Shown here piece after piece: positions 8,527 to 17,237 of a stretch of 64,000 nucleotides of DNA (positions are counted from its first letter, which is position 1; each line of letters begins with the position of its first letter). This DNA comes from JAGMES01 sp023128035 (GTDB lineage: Bacteria; Bacillota; Halanaerobiia; DY22613). Both the position numbers and the translations under genes were made by a program. Where the stretch lies: the NCBI GenBank assembly GCA_030627905.1, contig DAOVRZ010000013.1, positions 1-64,000 of the forward strand. The letters are read 5' to 3'. The notes beneath the pieces were generated by a model that was not told where the DNA came from, did not search any database, and saw only the letters and a list, made by a program, of their open reading frames with translations.

Positions 8527-10104
8527 ATGCAAAAAATAAGATTCGAAGATTTAAATCTGTCAAAGAATATAAACAAAGCAATCCAAGACATGGGTTTTGA
8601 GGAGGCTACTCCGATTCAGACTCAAGCAATTCCTCCATTATTAGAAGGGAAAGATGTAATTGGTCAATCCCAGACTGGTACTGGCAAGACAGCAGCATTT
8701 ACGCTACCAATTTTAGAGATGGTAAATCCTGATCTAAAAAAAGTTCAAGCATTGATTTTATGCCCTACAAGAGAATTGGCAATTCAGGTTGCTGAAGAGG
8801 TAAGAAAACTAGCGAAATATACTCGTATTGTTAATTTACCTATTTATGGAGGTCAACCAATAGATCGTCAAATTAGAGCATTAAAAAAAGGAGTACAGTT
8901 AGTAATTGGTACACCTGGTCGAGTAATGGATCATATGAGACGACGCACTCTTAAAATGGATCATGTAAAAATGGTAGTTTTGGATGAAGCAGATGTAATG
9001 TTAGATATGGGTTTTAGAGAAGATATTGAAACAATCTTACAAGATATTCATGAAAGACAAACAATATTATTTTCTGCTACTATGCCAAAGCCAATTTTAG
9101 ATCTTACAAAAAAATATCAAAAGAATCCTGTGTTTGTTAAGGTAGTTCATAAGATATTGACAGTTCCAAGTATTGAGCAAGTTTATTTTGAAGTAAAACC
9201 AAGAACTAAATTAGAGATTTTATCACGTTTGATTGATATGTATAACCCTAAATTGGCATTAGTATTTTGTAATACTAAAAGGCAAGTAGATGAACTGGTT
9301 ACTAAACTTCAAACTAGGGGATATTTTGTAGATGGATTACATGGGGATTTGAAACAAACTCAAAGAGATAGAGTTATGGCTAACTTTAGAAGAGGTACTG
9401 TTGAAATTTTAGTTGCCACCGATGTAGCAGCGCGTGGAATTGATGTTGATGATATTGAAGTAGTTTTTAACTATGATGTTCCACAAGATTTAGAGTATTA
9501 TGTACATCGAATTGGTAGAACTGGAAGAGCAGGAAGAGAAGGTAAGGCGTTTACTTTTGTTGTTGGAAAGGAAATTTACAAACTACGAGATATTCAAAGA
9601 TATACTAAAACAAAAATTACTCGGCGTGATGTACCATCTATCAGTGATGTTGAAGAGATAAAATCAAACATATTTTTAGACAATCTAAGAGAGATTATTG
9701 ATGAAGGACAGTTAGGAAAATATGTTAGATTAATTGAACGGTTATTAGATGAAGATTATACCTCTATGGATATTGCAGCAGCATTGTTAAAATTATCTTT
9801 GAGTGATGATAAGAAAGAAGAGATTGACTTTCAACCTGATTTTGAAAATACTGGCGCAGAACCAGGTATGGTAAGATTATTTATAAATGTTGGAAGAAAG
9901 CAAAAAGTTCAAGCACGAGATATTGTTGGTGCAATTGCTGGAGAAACAGGTTTGTCTGGTAAATTAATTGGATCTATTGATGTTTATGAAAAATATACTT
10001 TTGTTGAAGTTCCTAAAGAATATGTAAAAGAAGTTTTGATGATTATGAAAAATAATCGTATAAAGGGAAATCAGATAAATATAGAACCTGCAAATGGGAA
10101 ATAA
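8527..10104 (+). CDS. deaD: DEAD-box ATP-dependent RNA helicase (DeaD/CshA type)
   Basis: This 525-residue helicase has all core motifs: Q motif (ATPIQTQAIP), Walker A SQTGTGKT at 48-55, PTRELAIQ, TPGR, DEAD at 153-156, SAT, VATDVAARGID and HRIGRTGRAG. The C-terminal extension (about residues 440-520, starting GMVRLFINVGRK) is the DbpA/DeaD RNA-binding domain, an RRM-like fold that targets structured RNA. Likely roles are ribosome assembly, mRNA decay and cold adaptation. The start ATG follows GAAAGGGGA. A long AT-rich leader (8317-8526) may be a cold-responsive 5' UTR, but no element is recognisable there. The gene is monocistronic. Confidence 0.93.
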   Translation: MQKIRFEDLNLSKNINKAIQDMGFEEATPIQTQAIPPLLEGKDVIGQSQTGTGKTAAFTLPILEMVNPDLKKVQALILCPTRELAIQVAEEVRKLAKYTRIVNLPIYGGQPIDRQIRALKKGVQLVIGTPGRVMDHMRRRTLKMDHVKMVVLDEADVMLDMGFREDIETILQDIHERQTILFSATMPKPILDLTKKYQKNPVFVKVVHKILTVPSIEQVYFEVKPRTKLEILSRLIDMYNPKLALVFCNTKRQVDELVTKLQTRGYFVDGLHGDLKQTQRDRVMANFRRGTVEILVATDVAARGIDVDDIEVVFNYDVPQDLEYYVHRIGRTGRAGREGKAFTFVVGKEIYKLRDIQRYTKTKITRRDVPSISDVEEIKSNIFLDNLREIIDEGQLGKYVRLIERLLDEDYTSMDIAAALLKLSLSDDKKEEIDFQPDFENTGAEPGMVRLFINVGRKQKVQARDIVGAIAGETGLSGKLIGSIDVYEKYTFVEVPKEYVKEVLMIMKNNRIKGNQINIEPANGK

Positions 10105-10159
10105 GATAATGTTCAAGGATATTTTTTAAATAATTGGCAATATATAGATTTTTCAAATC

Positions 10160-10190
10160 GCTGGGTAAATAGCCCAGCTTTTCTTTTTAT
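10160..10190 (+). terminator. Terminator after the helicase gene
   Basis: GCTGGG (10160-10165) and CCCAGC (10173-10178) form a compact GC-rich stem followed by TTTTCTTTTTATTTT. Confidence 0.85.
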
Positions 10191-10226
10191 TTTGCAGGAC
10201 TTTCTTTTGAAAATCTTGAAATAAGA

Positions 10227-10251
10227 GATGTAATAACGGAGTTATTGCATC
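10227..10251. promoter_or_regulatory. Palindrome upstream of the membrane protein gene
   Basis: GATGTAATAAC and GTTATTGCATC flank GGA as an almost perfect inverted repeat, 29 bases before the start codon. It could be an operator or a leader hairpin. A related AGATGTAATAACG string occurs at about 26986, upstream of the Lon-like protease. Confidence 0.4.
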
Positions 10252-10279
10252 GACTTTAATTTAGAAAAGAGGTTGAATT

Positions 10280-10813
10280 ATGAGAAAGAATGGGTCTGAT
10301 GGTAGATGGTTTGGAATTCTTTTAATTATGTTAGGAGCTATTTTATTATTAGGTAGATATAATCTAATCTCTGGTGATCATTTTTTGTATTTTATAGCAG
10401 GTGGATTTTATTTTGCATATTTCACTTTTGGTGGTTCCAGGCATTATGGAAATATAGGTTTTTTAATTCCTGGAAATGTTTTATTTGCAATTAACCTTTT
10501 TGCGAATCTGGAAAATGTGAGGTTCTTTGATAATTTAGGAGGAGGAATGTTTTTTATCTTTTTAGCTATAGCTTTTCTTGTTGTTTATTTACATACAAGA
10601 ACTTTTCATGATGAAGATTGGGGAGCACGGAGTTGGCCACTTTTTCCAGCAGGAGGGTTAACATGTTTTGGTATCTTAATAATTTTAAGTGAGCAGTTTG
10701 AATTTATCAATATTGGTGAGTTATTTGGTTATCTGAGTGGAATAATATTAATTGGGGTTGGGTGTTTTCTCTTCATTAAAGGTAAGCAGATAAAGAGGAG
10801 TGAAGAGGATTGA
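10280..10813 (+). CDS. Small multi-pass membrane protein, unknown
   Basis: This 177-residue protein has about five to six hydrophobic segments and a short charged tail (KGKQIKRSEED). The first segment (GILLIMLGAILLLGRYNLI) has the glycine-leucine pattern of LiaI/LiaF-like and DUF5668-type stress membrane proteins, but the match is loose. The gene overlaps the next one (nth) by four bases (TTGA), so they are co-transcribed. No function can be assigned. The start ATG follows AGAAAAGAGG. Confidence 0.7.
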   Translation: MRKNGSDGRWFGILLIMLGAILLLGRYNLISGDHFLYFIAGGFYFAYFTFGGSRHYGNIGFLIPGNVLFAINLFANLENVRFFDNLGGGMFFIFLAIAFLVVYLHTRTFHDEDWGARSWPLFPAGGLTCFGILIILSEQFEFINIGELFGYLSGIILIGVGCFLFIKGKQIKRSEED

Positions 10814-11469
10814 GAAAACTAGAGGTTAGTATGTCTAAAGCAGGTAAAGAAATTAATAAGATATTAGATATTTTGGATGAAACTTACCCAGATGCTAAAT
10901 GTGAATTACATTACACTACGCCATTTGAACTTCTTATAGCCACAGTTCTGAGTGCGCAAACAACTGATAAAAAAGTTAATGAAGTTACAAAGACTCTATT
11001 TGCGAAATATTCTTCTCCAGAGGATTATTTGAAAGCTGATCAACTGGAGTTGGAGCATTGTATTCGAGAAATCGGGCTATATAGAAATAAGACGAAAAAT
11101 ATTAAAAAGTTGAGTAAAGTTTTAGTAAATGAGTATAATGGTGAGATTCCAGATAGTAAAGAAAAACTGATGAAACTGGCGGGAGTTGGAAGGAAAACCG
11201 CAAATGTAGTTTTAAGTAATGCTTTTAATGTACCTGCTATAGCTGTAGATACTCACGTTTTTAGGGTTTCTAATAGAATCGGTATTGCTAATGCTGAGAA
11301 TGTTCTAAAAACTGAAGAACAATTGCAAAATGCTATACCAAAAGAGAGATGGTCAAAAGCACATCATTATCTAATCTTTCACGGTAGAAGAATATGTAAA
11401 GCAAGAAAACCTAATTGTGAGGAATGCCCATTAGCAGGATATTGTGATTATTACATTGACTCTAGATGA
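10810..11469 (+). CDS. nth: Endonuclease III, base-excision DNA glycosylase/AP lyase
   Basis: This is a 219-residue HhH-GPD glycosylase. The helix-hairpin-helix with catalytic lysine is GVGRKTANVV (K129) and the catalytic aspartate is D147 in AVDTHVFRVSNR. Their spacing of 18 equals that of the E. coli enzyme (K120/D138). The C-terminal [4Fe-4S] loop follows the Cys-x6-Cys-x2-Cys-x5-Cys pattern. It removes oxidised pyrimidines and cleaves the abasic site. The start is TTG at 10810 overlapping the previous stop, with GAGGAG upstream; an in-frame ATG at 10831 is the alternative and would remove seven residues without touching the domain. Confidence 0.94.
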   Translation: MRKLEVSMSKAGKEINKILDILDETYPDAKCELHYTTPFELLIATVLSAQTTDKKVNEVTKTLFAKYSSPEDYLKADQLELEHCIREIGLYRNKTKNIKKLSKVLVNEYNGEIPDSKEKLMKLAGVGRKTANVVLSNAFNVPAIAVDTHVFRVSNRIGIANAENVLKTEEQLQNAIPKERWSKAHHYLIFHGRRICKARKPNCEECPLAGYCDYYIDSR

Positions 11470-11489
11470 TAAAAATAGGAGGAATTATT

Positions 11490-12164
11490 GTGAGAAAGAA
11501 CTTATTAATTACATTATTACTTTGTTTGTTTTTAGCTACTTTACCAAGTTTCGCAGAAGAAAATCTCTTGATTCAAAATAGTGGTGGCGGTGGGATGATA
11601 GAGGTATTACAGATTGATATGGTTGAACTTAACTCACTTTTAACCCAAAATGGATACAATTCTTTCGGATCGACAATGATTATCTTTGGTGGAGGATTAT
11701 TAGCTCAGAATGACAAAAATCTTCGATATAGTAACTTTGGGGCCAGTGGTTCACTTTCTTCAACCGCGGAAAATGGTCAATATGCTAATTTATCCTTTAC
11801 TCATGGTGGTTTTGGTTTGGATAAAATTTTTACACTGTCAGATTTTATTGGGTTTAGCTTAGGAGGTTCTGCGTCTTTAGGAAAGTATAAATTGGAACTT
11901 ATAAAAGATACTGCTACTGATATTGAAGATGGCATTAGTAATTCTTATCAAACGGTAATGACAGTTCCAGTATTCATGATTAAACCTCAGGTAGGGGCAT
12001 CTTATTCTATTAAGCGTTATATGGATTTGGAAGTGAAAGCAGGTTATTATTATTCACATATTCTTGGAAACTGGAAACAAGGAAAGAATCCACTAGAAGG
12101 AAATCAGCCTTTAGAGCAGATGCATGGATTTTCTCTTCTGGTAAATCTGAATTTTGGATTTTAG
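11490..12164 (+). CDS. Secreted beta-barrel-like protein with C-terminal Phe
   Basis: The best start is GTG at 11490, eight bases after a perfect AGGAGG (11478-11483); the ATG at 11466 has no binding site and overlaps nth. From GTG the protein has 224 residues and begins with a classical signal peptide (positive RKN, hydrophobic LLITLLLCLFLATLP, cleavage after SFA). The mature part is Gly/Ser-rich with alternating hydrophobic residues and ends in NLNFGF. A C-terminal aromatic on an amphipathic strand is the outer-membrane insertion signal of beta-barrel proteins. I infer a small outer-membrane barrel in a diderm Firmicute. The family is not recognised. Confidence 0.65.
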   Translation: MRKNLLITLLLCLFLATLPSFAEENLLIQNSGGGGMIEVLQIDMVELNSLLTQNGYNSFGSTMIIFGGGLLAQNDKNLRYSNFGASGSLSSTAENGQYANLSFTHGGFGLDKIFTLSDFIGFSLGGSASLGKYKLELIKDTATDIEDGISNSYQTVMTVPVFMIKPQVGASYSIKRYMDLEVKAGYYYSHILGNWKQGKNPLEGNQPLEQMHGFSLLVNLNFGF

Positions 12165-12176
12165 TTGTGAAGTGGA

Positions 12177-12248
12177 GCTAAGCCAAGTTAAGGGTCAAGG
12201 TACATTAAAATTTTTCTAAATGTACCTTGACCCTTAACTTGGCTTAGC
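12177..12248. repeat. Perfect 30-bp inverted repeat
   Basis: The arm at 12177-12206 is perfectly complementary to 12219-12248 around a 12-base A/T loop. There is no T-run after the hairpin. It may terminate or protect transcripts, or be a small mobile palindrome. It is longer than any ordinary terminator in the window. Confidence 0.75.
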
Positions 12249-12308
12249 AAGTCAGTTCATACATAAATAAAGAAAACTGTCGAATTATTCAGAAATTTCA
12301 AAAAATGC

Positions 12309-12337
12309 TTGACAATTATATTTAAATGAGATATTAT
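12309..12337 (+). promoter_or_regulatory. Promoter of the LacI-type regulator gene
   Basis: TTGACA (12309-12314) is followed after 17 bases by TATTAT (12332-12337); an overlapping TATAAT at 12335-12340 would give a 20-base spacer. The start codon is about 42 bases downstream. Confidence 0.6.
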
Positions 12338-12381
12338 AATCACAGGAATGAAACCCATTACATACAAAAGAGAGGTCTGTT

Positions 12382-13563
12382 ATGATAAGTAATATTACAA
12401 TAGAGTATATAGCACGTGAAGCAGAAGTTTCTACAGCAACTGTTTCAAGATATTTGAATTCTCCTGAAAAAGTGGCGTTTCAGACTGCTGAACGAATTAA
12501 AAAAGTTATTCAAAAATATAATTATCAACCAGGGAAAAAGAATCGTTCTAACGTGGTTACTGTGAATGATGTTGCTGAGTTAGCTGGGGTTTCTAAAGCA
12601 ACAGTTTCAAGAGTATTGAATAATAGTAATCTAGTTGGTGAAGATACAAGAAAAGCCGTTCTTGAAGCGATAGAAGAATTAAATTTTCTGCCCAATATGG
12701 TTGCAAGACAACTTAGAAAGCAAGCGACCAAATTGATTGGAATCATCTTACCAGATATATCTAATTCTTTTTATTCCAAAGTTTTGAAGGGAATTGAAGA
12801 AATTGCCTATAATCTAGAATATGACGTTGTGTTGATGAATACTAATTATAGTGAAGAACGAGAGGCAAAATATTTACAAACTCTTATGGAACGACGTGCT
12901 CAAGGTTTTTGTTTTATGTGCCATCGTTTGGATGAGAATAAAATCAAAATGCTAGAAAGTTTACCTTTGCCATATGTGCTAATTTCAAGAAGTGTTGCTA
13001 ATTATCCTCAAATTCCTTTTGTCAATATTGATAATGTCAGTGGGAGTTATGATGCTACAAAACATCTGATTTCATTGGGACATAAAAAAATTGCAATAAT
13101 CGCTGGACCACCTTATGATGAGTGTTCCTCGCTTGATAGAATAGAAGGTTATAAAAAGGCTTTAGAAGAAGCGAATTTACTTTTTCGAGATGATTATCTA
13201 AAACTGGGGGATTTCACTTTTGCCACTGCGGAAAAGGTAGCAAGAGAATTATTGGAGTTGCCTGATCGACCAACAGCTATTTTTGCAATTAGTGATGAGA
13301 CAGCTATTGGTGCTATTAAAGCAGCGAACGGTTTAGGGTATCGAATACCTGAAGATATTTCAATAATGGGGTTTGATAATCTTGAGATTGCAAGTTTTTA
13401 TCATCCAACTATCTCAACTATAGCGCAGCCTATGGTTGAGATGGGTAAAAAATCTGCCCAGATTTTAATCAATATTATAGAAAAAAGAAAAGATAATGAG
13501 ATCCAGCTTATTTTACCCCATAAATTAGTTATTAGAGAATCAACATTAAGATATAAAGTATAA
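12382..13563 (+). CDS. LacI/GalR-family regulator with two tandem HTH domains
   Basis: This 393-residue regulator is about 50-60 residues longer than usual. Residues 6-50 form one LacI-type DNA-binding unit (TIEYIAREAEVSTATVSRYL) and residues 60-118 form a second (VNDVAELAGVSKATVSRVLN, then the hinge-like NMVARQLRKQATKLIGIILP). Only the second is followed by the normal hinge. The rest is a sugar-binding periplasmic-protein-like domain (IDNVSGSYDATKHLISLGHK, SIMGFDN). It sits directly upstream of a disaccharide uptake and phosphorolysis operon and is presumably its regulator, sensing the sugar. The ATG follows AAAGAGAGG. Confidence 0.9.
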   Translation: MISNITIEYIAREAEVSTATVSRYLNSPEKVAFQTAERIKKVIQKYNYQPGKKNRSNVVTVNDVAELAGVSKATVSRVLNNSNLVGEDTRKAVLEAIEELNFLPNMVARQLRKQATKLIGIILPDISNSFYSKVLKGIEEIAYNLEYDVVLMNTNYSEEREAKYLQTLMERRAQGFCFMCHRLDENKIKMLESLPLPYVLISRSVANYPQIPFVNIDNVSGSYDATKHLISLGHKKIAIIAGPPYDECSSLDRIEGYKKALEEANLLFRDDYLKLGDFTFATAEKVARELLELPDRPTAIFAISDETAIGAIKAANGLGYRIPEDISIMGFDNLEIASFYHPTISTIAQPMVEMGKKSAQILINIIEKRKDNEIQLILPHKLVIRESTLRYKV

Positions 13564-13591
13564 TTTATATCTTAATTTTATATCTTAATGT
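13545..13591. repeat. Inverted plus direct repeat over the regulator's stop codon
   Basis: ATTAAGATATAAA (13545-13557) is inverted at 13564-13576 and the inverted copy is repeated again at 13577-13589. The left arm lies inside the coding end of the regulator gene. It can act as a weak terminator, or the three copies may be binding sites for a regulator. Confidence 0.5.
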
Positions 13592-13731
13592 AATCCGTTT
13601 CATACATTTATAAATAAACTAATTTAGATTAATAAGTTTTTATTTTATACATATATTTTTATTAGAAAGGAGATGAACTAAAGTTTTAGACTAGGTGTTT
13701 AATCTTATCAAAAGTATAAAGGAGGATAACG

Positions 13732-15006
13732 ATGAAAAGAAGTTTTGTGTTTTTTATGGCTATAGTTATGGTTTTAGGTGTTATGGGTAGTAGTTTAGTA
13801 TTAGCTGAGCAGATTGAAATTACTGTTGCAACAGGTGCTGTAGGACAAGAGTACGAACTAAGTGTTGAGGCTGCAGGGCGTTATATGGAAAATCATCCTA
13901 ATGTAACTGTAAAAGTTTTAGATACTCCAGACTTAGCTCAAGATCGTCTTGGTTTATATCTTCAATTCTTTGAAGCAAAAAGCTCAGAAGTAGATGTATA
14001 TCAAATTGATGTAATTTGGCCTGGCGATTTAGCTGAACATTTGGTTGATCTTAACCAATATGGTGCAAAAGATGTAGCTGGTCAGCATTTCCCAGCAATC
14101 ATTGAAAATAATACAGTTGATGGACGTTTGGTTGCTATTCCTTGGTTTACAGATGCAGGTCTCTTATATTATCGTAGTGACTTGTTAGAGAAATATAACT
14201 TAGATGTTCCAAGTACTTGGGAAGAGTTAGAAAAAGCGGCTGGAACCATTCAAAGTGGCGAACGTGCTGCTGGTAATCAAGATTTATGGGGTTATGTATG
14301 GCAAGGAAATGCTTATGAAGGTTTAACTTGTGACGCATTAGAGTGGATCGCTGCTAATGGTGGTGGTACTATTATCAGCCCTGATAAGAAGATTACTATC
14401 AATAATCCAAATGCTGTTGAGATTATTGATAGTGCAGCTAGATGGGTTGGAACTATCTCTCCAAATGGTGTAATCGGTTTTGGTGAAGAGGATGCTCGGA
14501 ATATGTGGCAAGCTGGTAATGCTGCATTCATGAGAAATTGGCCTTATGCATATTCTTTAGGTCATGCTGATGATAGTGCAATTAAGGGTCTCTTTGATGT
14601 TGCTCCACTTCCTGCTGGTAAGAGCGGTAAGGGTGCTGCTTCACTAGGTGGATGGCAATTAGCTGTAAGTAAATATAGTAAGCATCCAGAGGTTGCTGCT
14701 GATGTAGCTTTATTCTTAGCTTCATATGAAGAGCAAAAAATCCGTGCGGTTAAAGCTTCTCTCAATCCAACAATTATGGCTCTTTATCAAGATGCAGATG
14801 TTTTAGAAGCAACCCCATTCTTCGGAAACTTATATGATGTATTTATTAATGCTGTAGCGCGTCCTTCAACTGCTACTGCACCTAGATATAATGAAGTATC
14901 TACATTATTCTTCACTGCTGTTCATTCTGTTCTTACAGGTGAAAAAGATGCAGTTACTGCTTTAGAAGAATTAGAATTAGATTTAGAAGATTTAACTGGA
15001 TTTTAA
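13732..15006 (+). CDS. ABC sugar-binding protein (maltose/trehalose type)
   Basis: This is a 424-residue extracellular solute-binding protein of the maltose/trehalose cluster. Residues 1-25 form a signal peptide with cleavage after VLA and no lipobox cysteine, so the mature protein is soluble in a periplasm rather than lipid-anchored as in Gram-positives. Typical segments are GRLVAIPWFTDAGLLYYR near residues 128-145 and LGGWQLAVS around 306-314. It delivers a disaccharide to the two permeases downstream. Strong AAGGAGG precedes the ATG. The interval to the permease gene (239 bases) contains a palindromic repeat and a terminator-like hairpin, which would make this gene the most highly expressed of the operon. 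Confidence 0.92.
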   Translation: MKRSFVFFMAIVMVLGVMGSSLVLAEQIEITVATGAVGQEYELSVEAAGRYMENHPNVTVKVLDTPDLAQDRLGLYLQFFEAKSSEVDVYQIDVIWPGDLAEHLVDLNQYGAKDVAGQHFPAIIENNTVDGRLVAIPWFTDAGLLYYRSDLLEKYNLDVPSTWEELEKAAGTIQSGERAAGNQDLWGYVWQGNAYEGLTCDALEWIAANGGGTIISPDKKITINNPNAVEIIDSAARWVGTISPNGVIGFGEEDARNMWQAGNAAFMRNWPYAYSLGHADDSAIKGLFDVAPLPAGKSGKGAASLGGWQLAVSKYSKHPEVAADVALFLASYEEQKIRAVKASLNPTIMALYQDADVLEATPFFGNLYDVFINAVARPSTATAPRYNEVSTLFFTAVHSVLTGEKDAVTALEELELDLEDLTGF

Positions 15007-15147
15007 CAACAATTTCGGAAGGCATAATACTCTCATCTTCTACAAGTGGGGGTAGCTATTCTCAAATAACTTAGCTTTTGGTGGGATATAAGTCCCCTTC
15101 CGAAAGTTGTTAAACTAAATATATTTAGCTTGCAAGCTAAATATATT
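15003..15147 (+). repeat. Palindromic repeat, family 2, copy C
   Basis: The unit starts with TTAACAACAATTTCGGAAGG, whose TAA is the stop codon of the binding-protein gene. It is mirrored by CCTTCCGAAAGTTGTTAA near 15094-15112. A second perfect palindrome follows (AATATATTTAGCTTG/CAAGCTAAATATATT, 15118-15147). The same architecture, with different sequence, occurs at 41943-42085 and 49908-50049. It resembles the palindromic ends of IS200/IS605 elements without any transposase. Confidence 0.65.
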
Positions 15148-15180
15148 ATTAAACAATAAGATAGAAATCATTATCTCTCA

Positions 15181-15217
15181 AATTGGTTGGGGAGGATTTT
15201 TTCCCAACCAATTTTTT
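15181..15217 (+). terminator. Attenuator-like terminator inside the sugar operon
   Basis: AATTGGTTGGG (15181-15191) pairs with CCCAACCAATT (15203-15213), followed by T residues. It stands between the binding-protein gene and the permease genes and probably lowers read-through into the latter. Confidence 0.75.
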
Positions 15218-15247
15218 AACTACATTATACAAGGAGGGAAATTATTG

Positions 15248-16303
15248 ATGAGTAAGAAAGTAAAATCAACGAGTATGTCTAAACTTGCTAGAAAAGAACA
15301 ACGTTTAGCATATACATTGTTGTTACCAACCTTTTTAATTCTTTTCATCATTGCTATATATCCTCTGGCCCAGGTTTTTTATACTAGCTTTACAGATAAA
15401 ACCTTTGCTAGTAATGAAGAAACTAACTTTGTAGGTTTTAAGAATTATTCTAGATTGTTGTCACTTACTATCAAAGAATTACCATATGAGATTGATCCAG
15501 ATACTAATGAAAAAGTTTATGAGCGTGCAATAAGAGTGCTACCGCGTAAACCTGTCCGCTATAGAGAATTGACACAGTTCAATTTTTTAGGGAAACGTTA
15601 TGTGATTGGAGCTACTGATAGAAATTTTATCTTTGCTATGAAAGACACTATTATTTTTACGATATGTTCTGTATTTTTAGAAACATTACTTGGCTTAGGG
15701 GTTGCACTGATTGTTAATAGTAAATTCCGTGGTCGTGGAGCAATGCGAGCAACTATGTTAGTACCTTGGGCAGTTATTACTGTTGTTTCAGCTCGAATAT
15801 GGGAATTTATGCTATCACCAAGTCGTGTTGGTTTCTTTAATGTTATTTTTCAGAAATTAGGAATTGGTGATGGGCAGATTGCATTTTTACGTTTAAAGGA
15901 ATTATCGATGCCAACTTTGATAGCTGTAGATGTGTGGAAAACTACTCCTTATATGGCTTTATTAATTCTAGCGGGGTTACAGTTAATCTCCAAAGATATC
16001 TATGAAGCAGCTCGGGTAGATGGTGCTAATCCGATACGTCAATTTTCCGCTATTACTTTACCACTTTTAAAACCTGCTTTGGCTGTAGCTCTGATCTTTA
16101 GAACTCTTGATGCTTTAAGAGTTTTTGATGTTTTCCAGGTTCTTTTAGCTCAAACCCGATATTCAATGGCAAGTTACAATTATTATCAATTGATTGGTAA
16201 TCGTGCAATGGGTTTAGCTTCTGCAATTGGTGTTATAATTTTCATTTTGATTTTTACCTTTTCAATTCTCTACATGAAGCTATTGGGGGTTGATACCGAA
16301 TGA
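15248..16303 (+). CDS. ABC sugar permease, MalF-like
   Basis: From the ATG at 15248 (nine bases after AAGGAGGG) the protein has 351 residues with about six membrane helices. It also has an extracytoplasmic insertion of about 70 residues after the first helix, carrying ELPYEIDPDTNEKVYERAIR. The EAA motif contacting the ATPase is EAARVDGANPIRQFSAITLP. It pairs with the following MalG-like permease, whose start overlaps its stop codon. No ATPase gene is present in the operon, so a shared MsmX/UgpC-type ATPase encoded elsewhere must energise it. Confidence 0.92.
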   Translation: MSKKVKSTSMSKLARKEQRLAYTLLLPTFLILFIIAIYPLAQVFYTSFTDKTFASNEETNFVGFKNYSRLLSLTIKELPYEIDPDTNEKVYERAIRVLPRKPVRYRELTQFNFLGKRYVIGATDRNFIFAMKDTIIFTICSVFLETLLGLGVALIVNSKFRGRGAMRATMLVPWAVITVVSARIWEFMLSPSRVGFFNVIFQKLGIGDGQIAFLRLKELSMPTLIAVDVWKTTPYMALLILAGLQLISKDIYEAARVDGANPIRQFSAITLPLLKPALAVALIFRTLDALRVFDVFQVLLAQTRYSMASYNYYQLIGNRAMGLASAIGVIIFILIFTFSILYMKLLGVDTE

Positions 16304-17169
16304 TGAATAAGAATTTATTGAAAGTTGTTAAGAAAGTATCATTTTGGGCTGTGATTGTTATAATTTTTATCTATATGTTATTCCCATTTTATTGGGCGAT
16401 TAATTCTTCTTTCAAGTCAGAATCTCAGTTACAAATGACTCCAACAACTTTTTTACCTCGCGATCCTCAGAGTTTAAGCATAGCTCCGACTTTGCAAAAT
16501 TATCGAGCGATCTTTACTAATGATAAATTTATTAGAGGTTTCATTAATAGTACAATTGTAGCTAGTTTGACTACATTTTTAGCGTTGTTAGTAGGGTCAT
16601 TTGCAGCTTTTGCATTGGGAAAATTGAAATTTCGCGGGAAGAAAACTTCATTGTATTTGATTCTTTCTATGACTATGTTTCCTCAAGTTACGGTCTTATC
16701 AGGATTATATATTGTTATTAATAAGTTAAATATCAGTGCCATTCCCGGCATGATTCTGTCATATATGATTTTTACTTTACCTTTTACAGTCTGGGTTTTA
16801 ACTTCATTCTTTAAAACTCTACCCAAAGAATTAATGCAGTCTGCACAAGTGGATGGTGCCACACCATTTCAAACGTTTTATAAGATTTTACTACCATTAA
16901 CTGCTCCAGCTTTGGTTACTACAGGGCTTTTAGCTTTTATCTCAGCCTGGAATGAATATCTATTTTCACTTACTTTTACAGCAATTGAGCCAACTGCTAG
17001 GACTGTACCTGTTGCAATTGCTCTCTTTACAGGGACAATTTCGAGACAGGAACCGTTTGGAGAGATTATGGCTGCTGCAGTTATTGTAACTATTCCATTA
17101 GTAATATTAGTTTTAATTTTCCAGAAAAAAATCGTGTCTGGATTGACCTCAGGTGCGGTTAAAGGATAA
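16300..17169 (+). CDS. ABC sugar permease, MalG-like
   Basis: This 289-residue permease has six membrane helices and the EAA loop QSAQVDGATPFQTFYKILLP. Its ATG overlaps the stop of the MalF-like gene (ATGA), so both subunits are made together. The C-terminal SGLTSGAVKG resembles MalG tails. It imports the same disaccharide as its partners. A second in-frame ATG directly follows the first; either may be used. Confidence 0.92.
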   Translation: MMNKNLLKVVKKVSFWAVIVIIFIYMLFPFYWAINSSFKSESQLQMTPTTFLPRDPQSLSIAPTLQNYRAIFTNDKFIRGFINSTIVASLTTFLALLVGSFAAFALGKLKFRGKKTSLYLILSMTMFPQVTVLSGLYIVINKLNISAIPGMILSYMIFTLPFTVWVLTSFFKTLPKELMQSAQVDGATPFQTFYKILLPLTAPALVTTGLLAFISAWNEYLFSLTFTAIEPTARTVPVAIALFTGTISRQEPFGEIMAAAVIVTIPLVILVLIFQKKIVSGLTSGAVKG

Positions 17170-17237
17170 AAACCTAGAGGAATTTGGAAATATTAATATG
17201 CCTGAAGAATGTCAAAATGAAAGGAGTATGAATAGCA

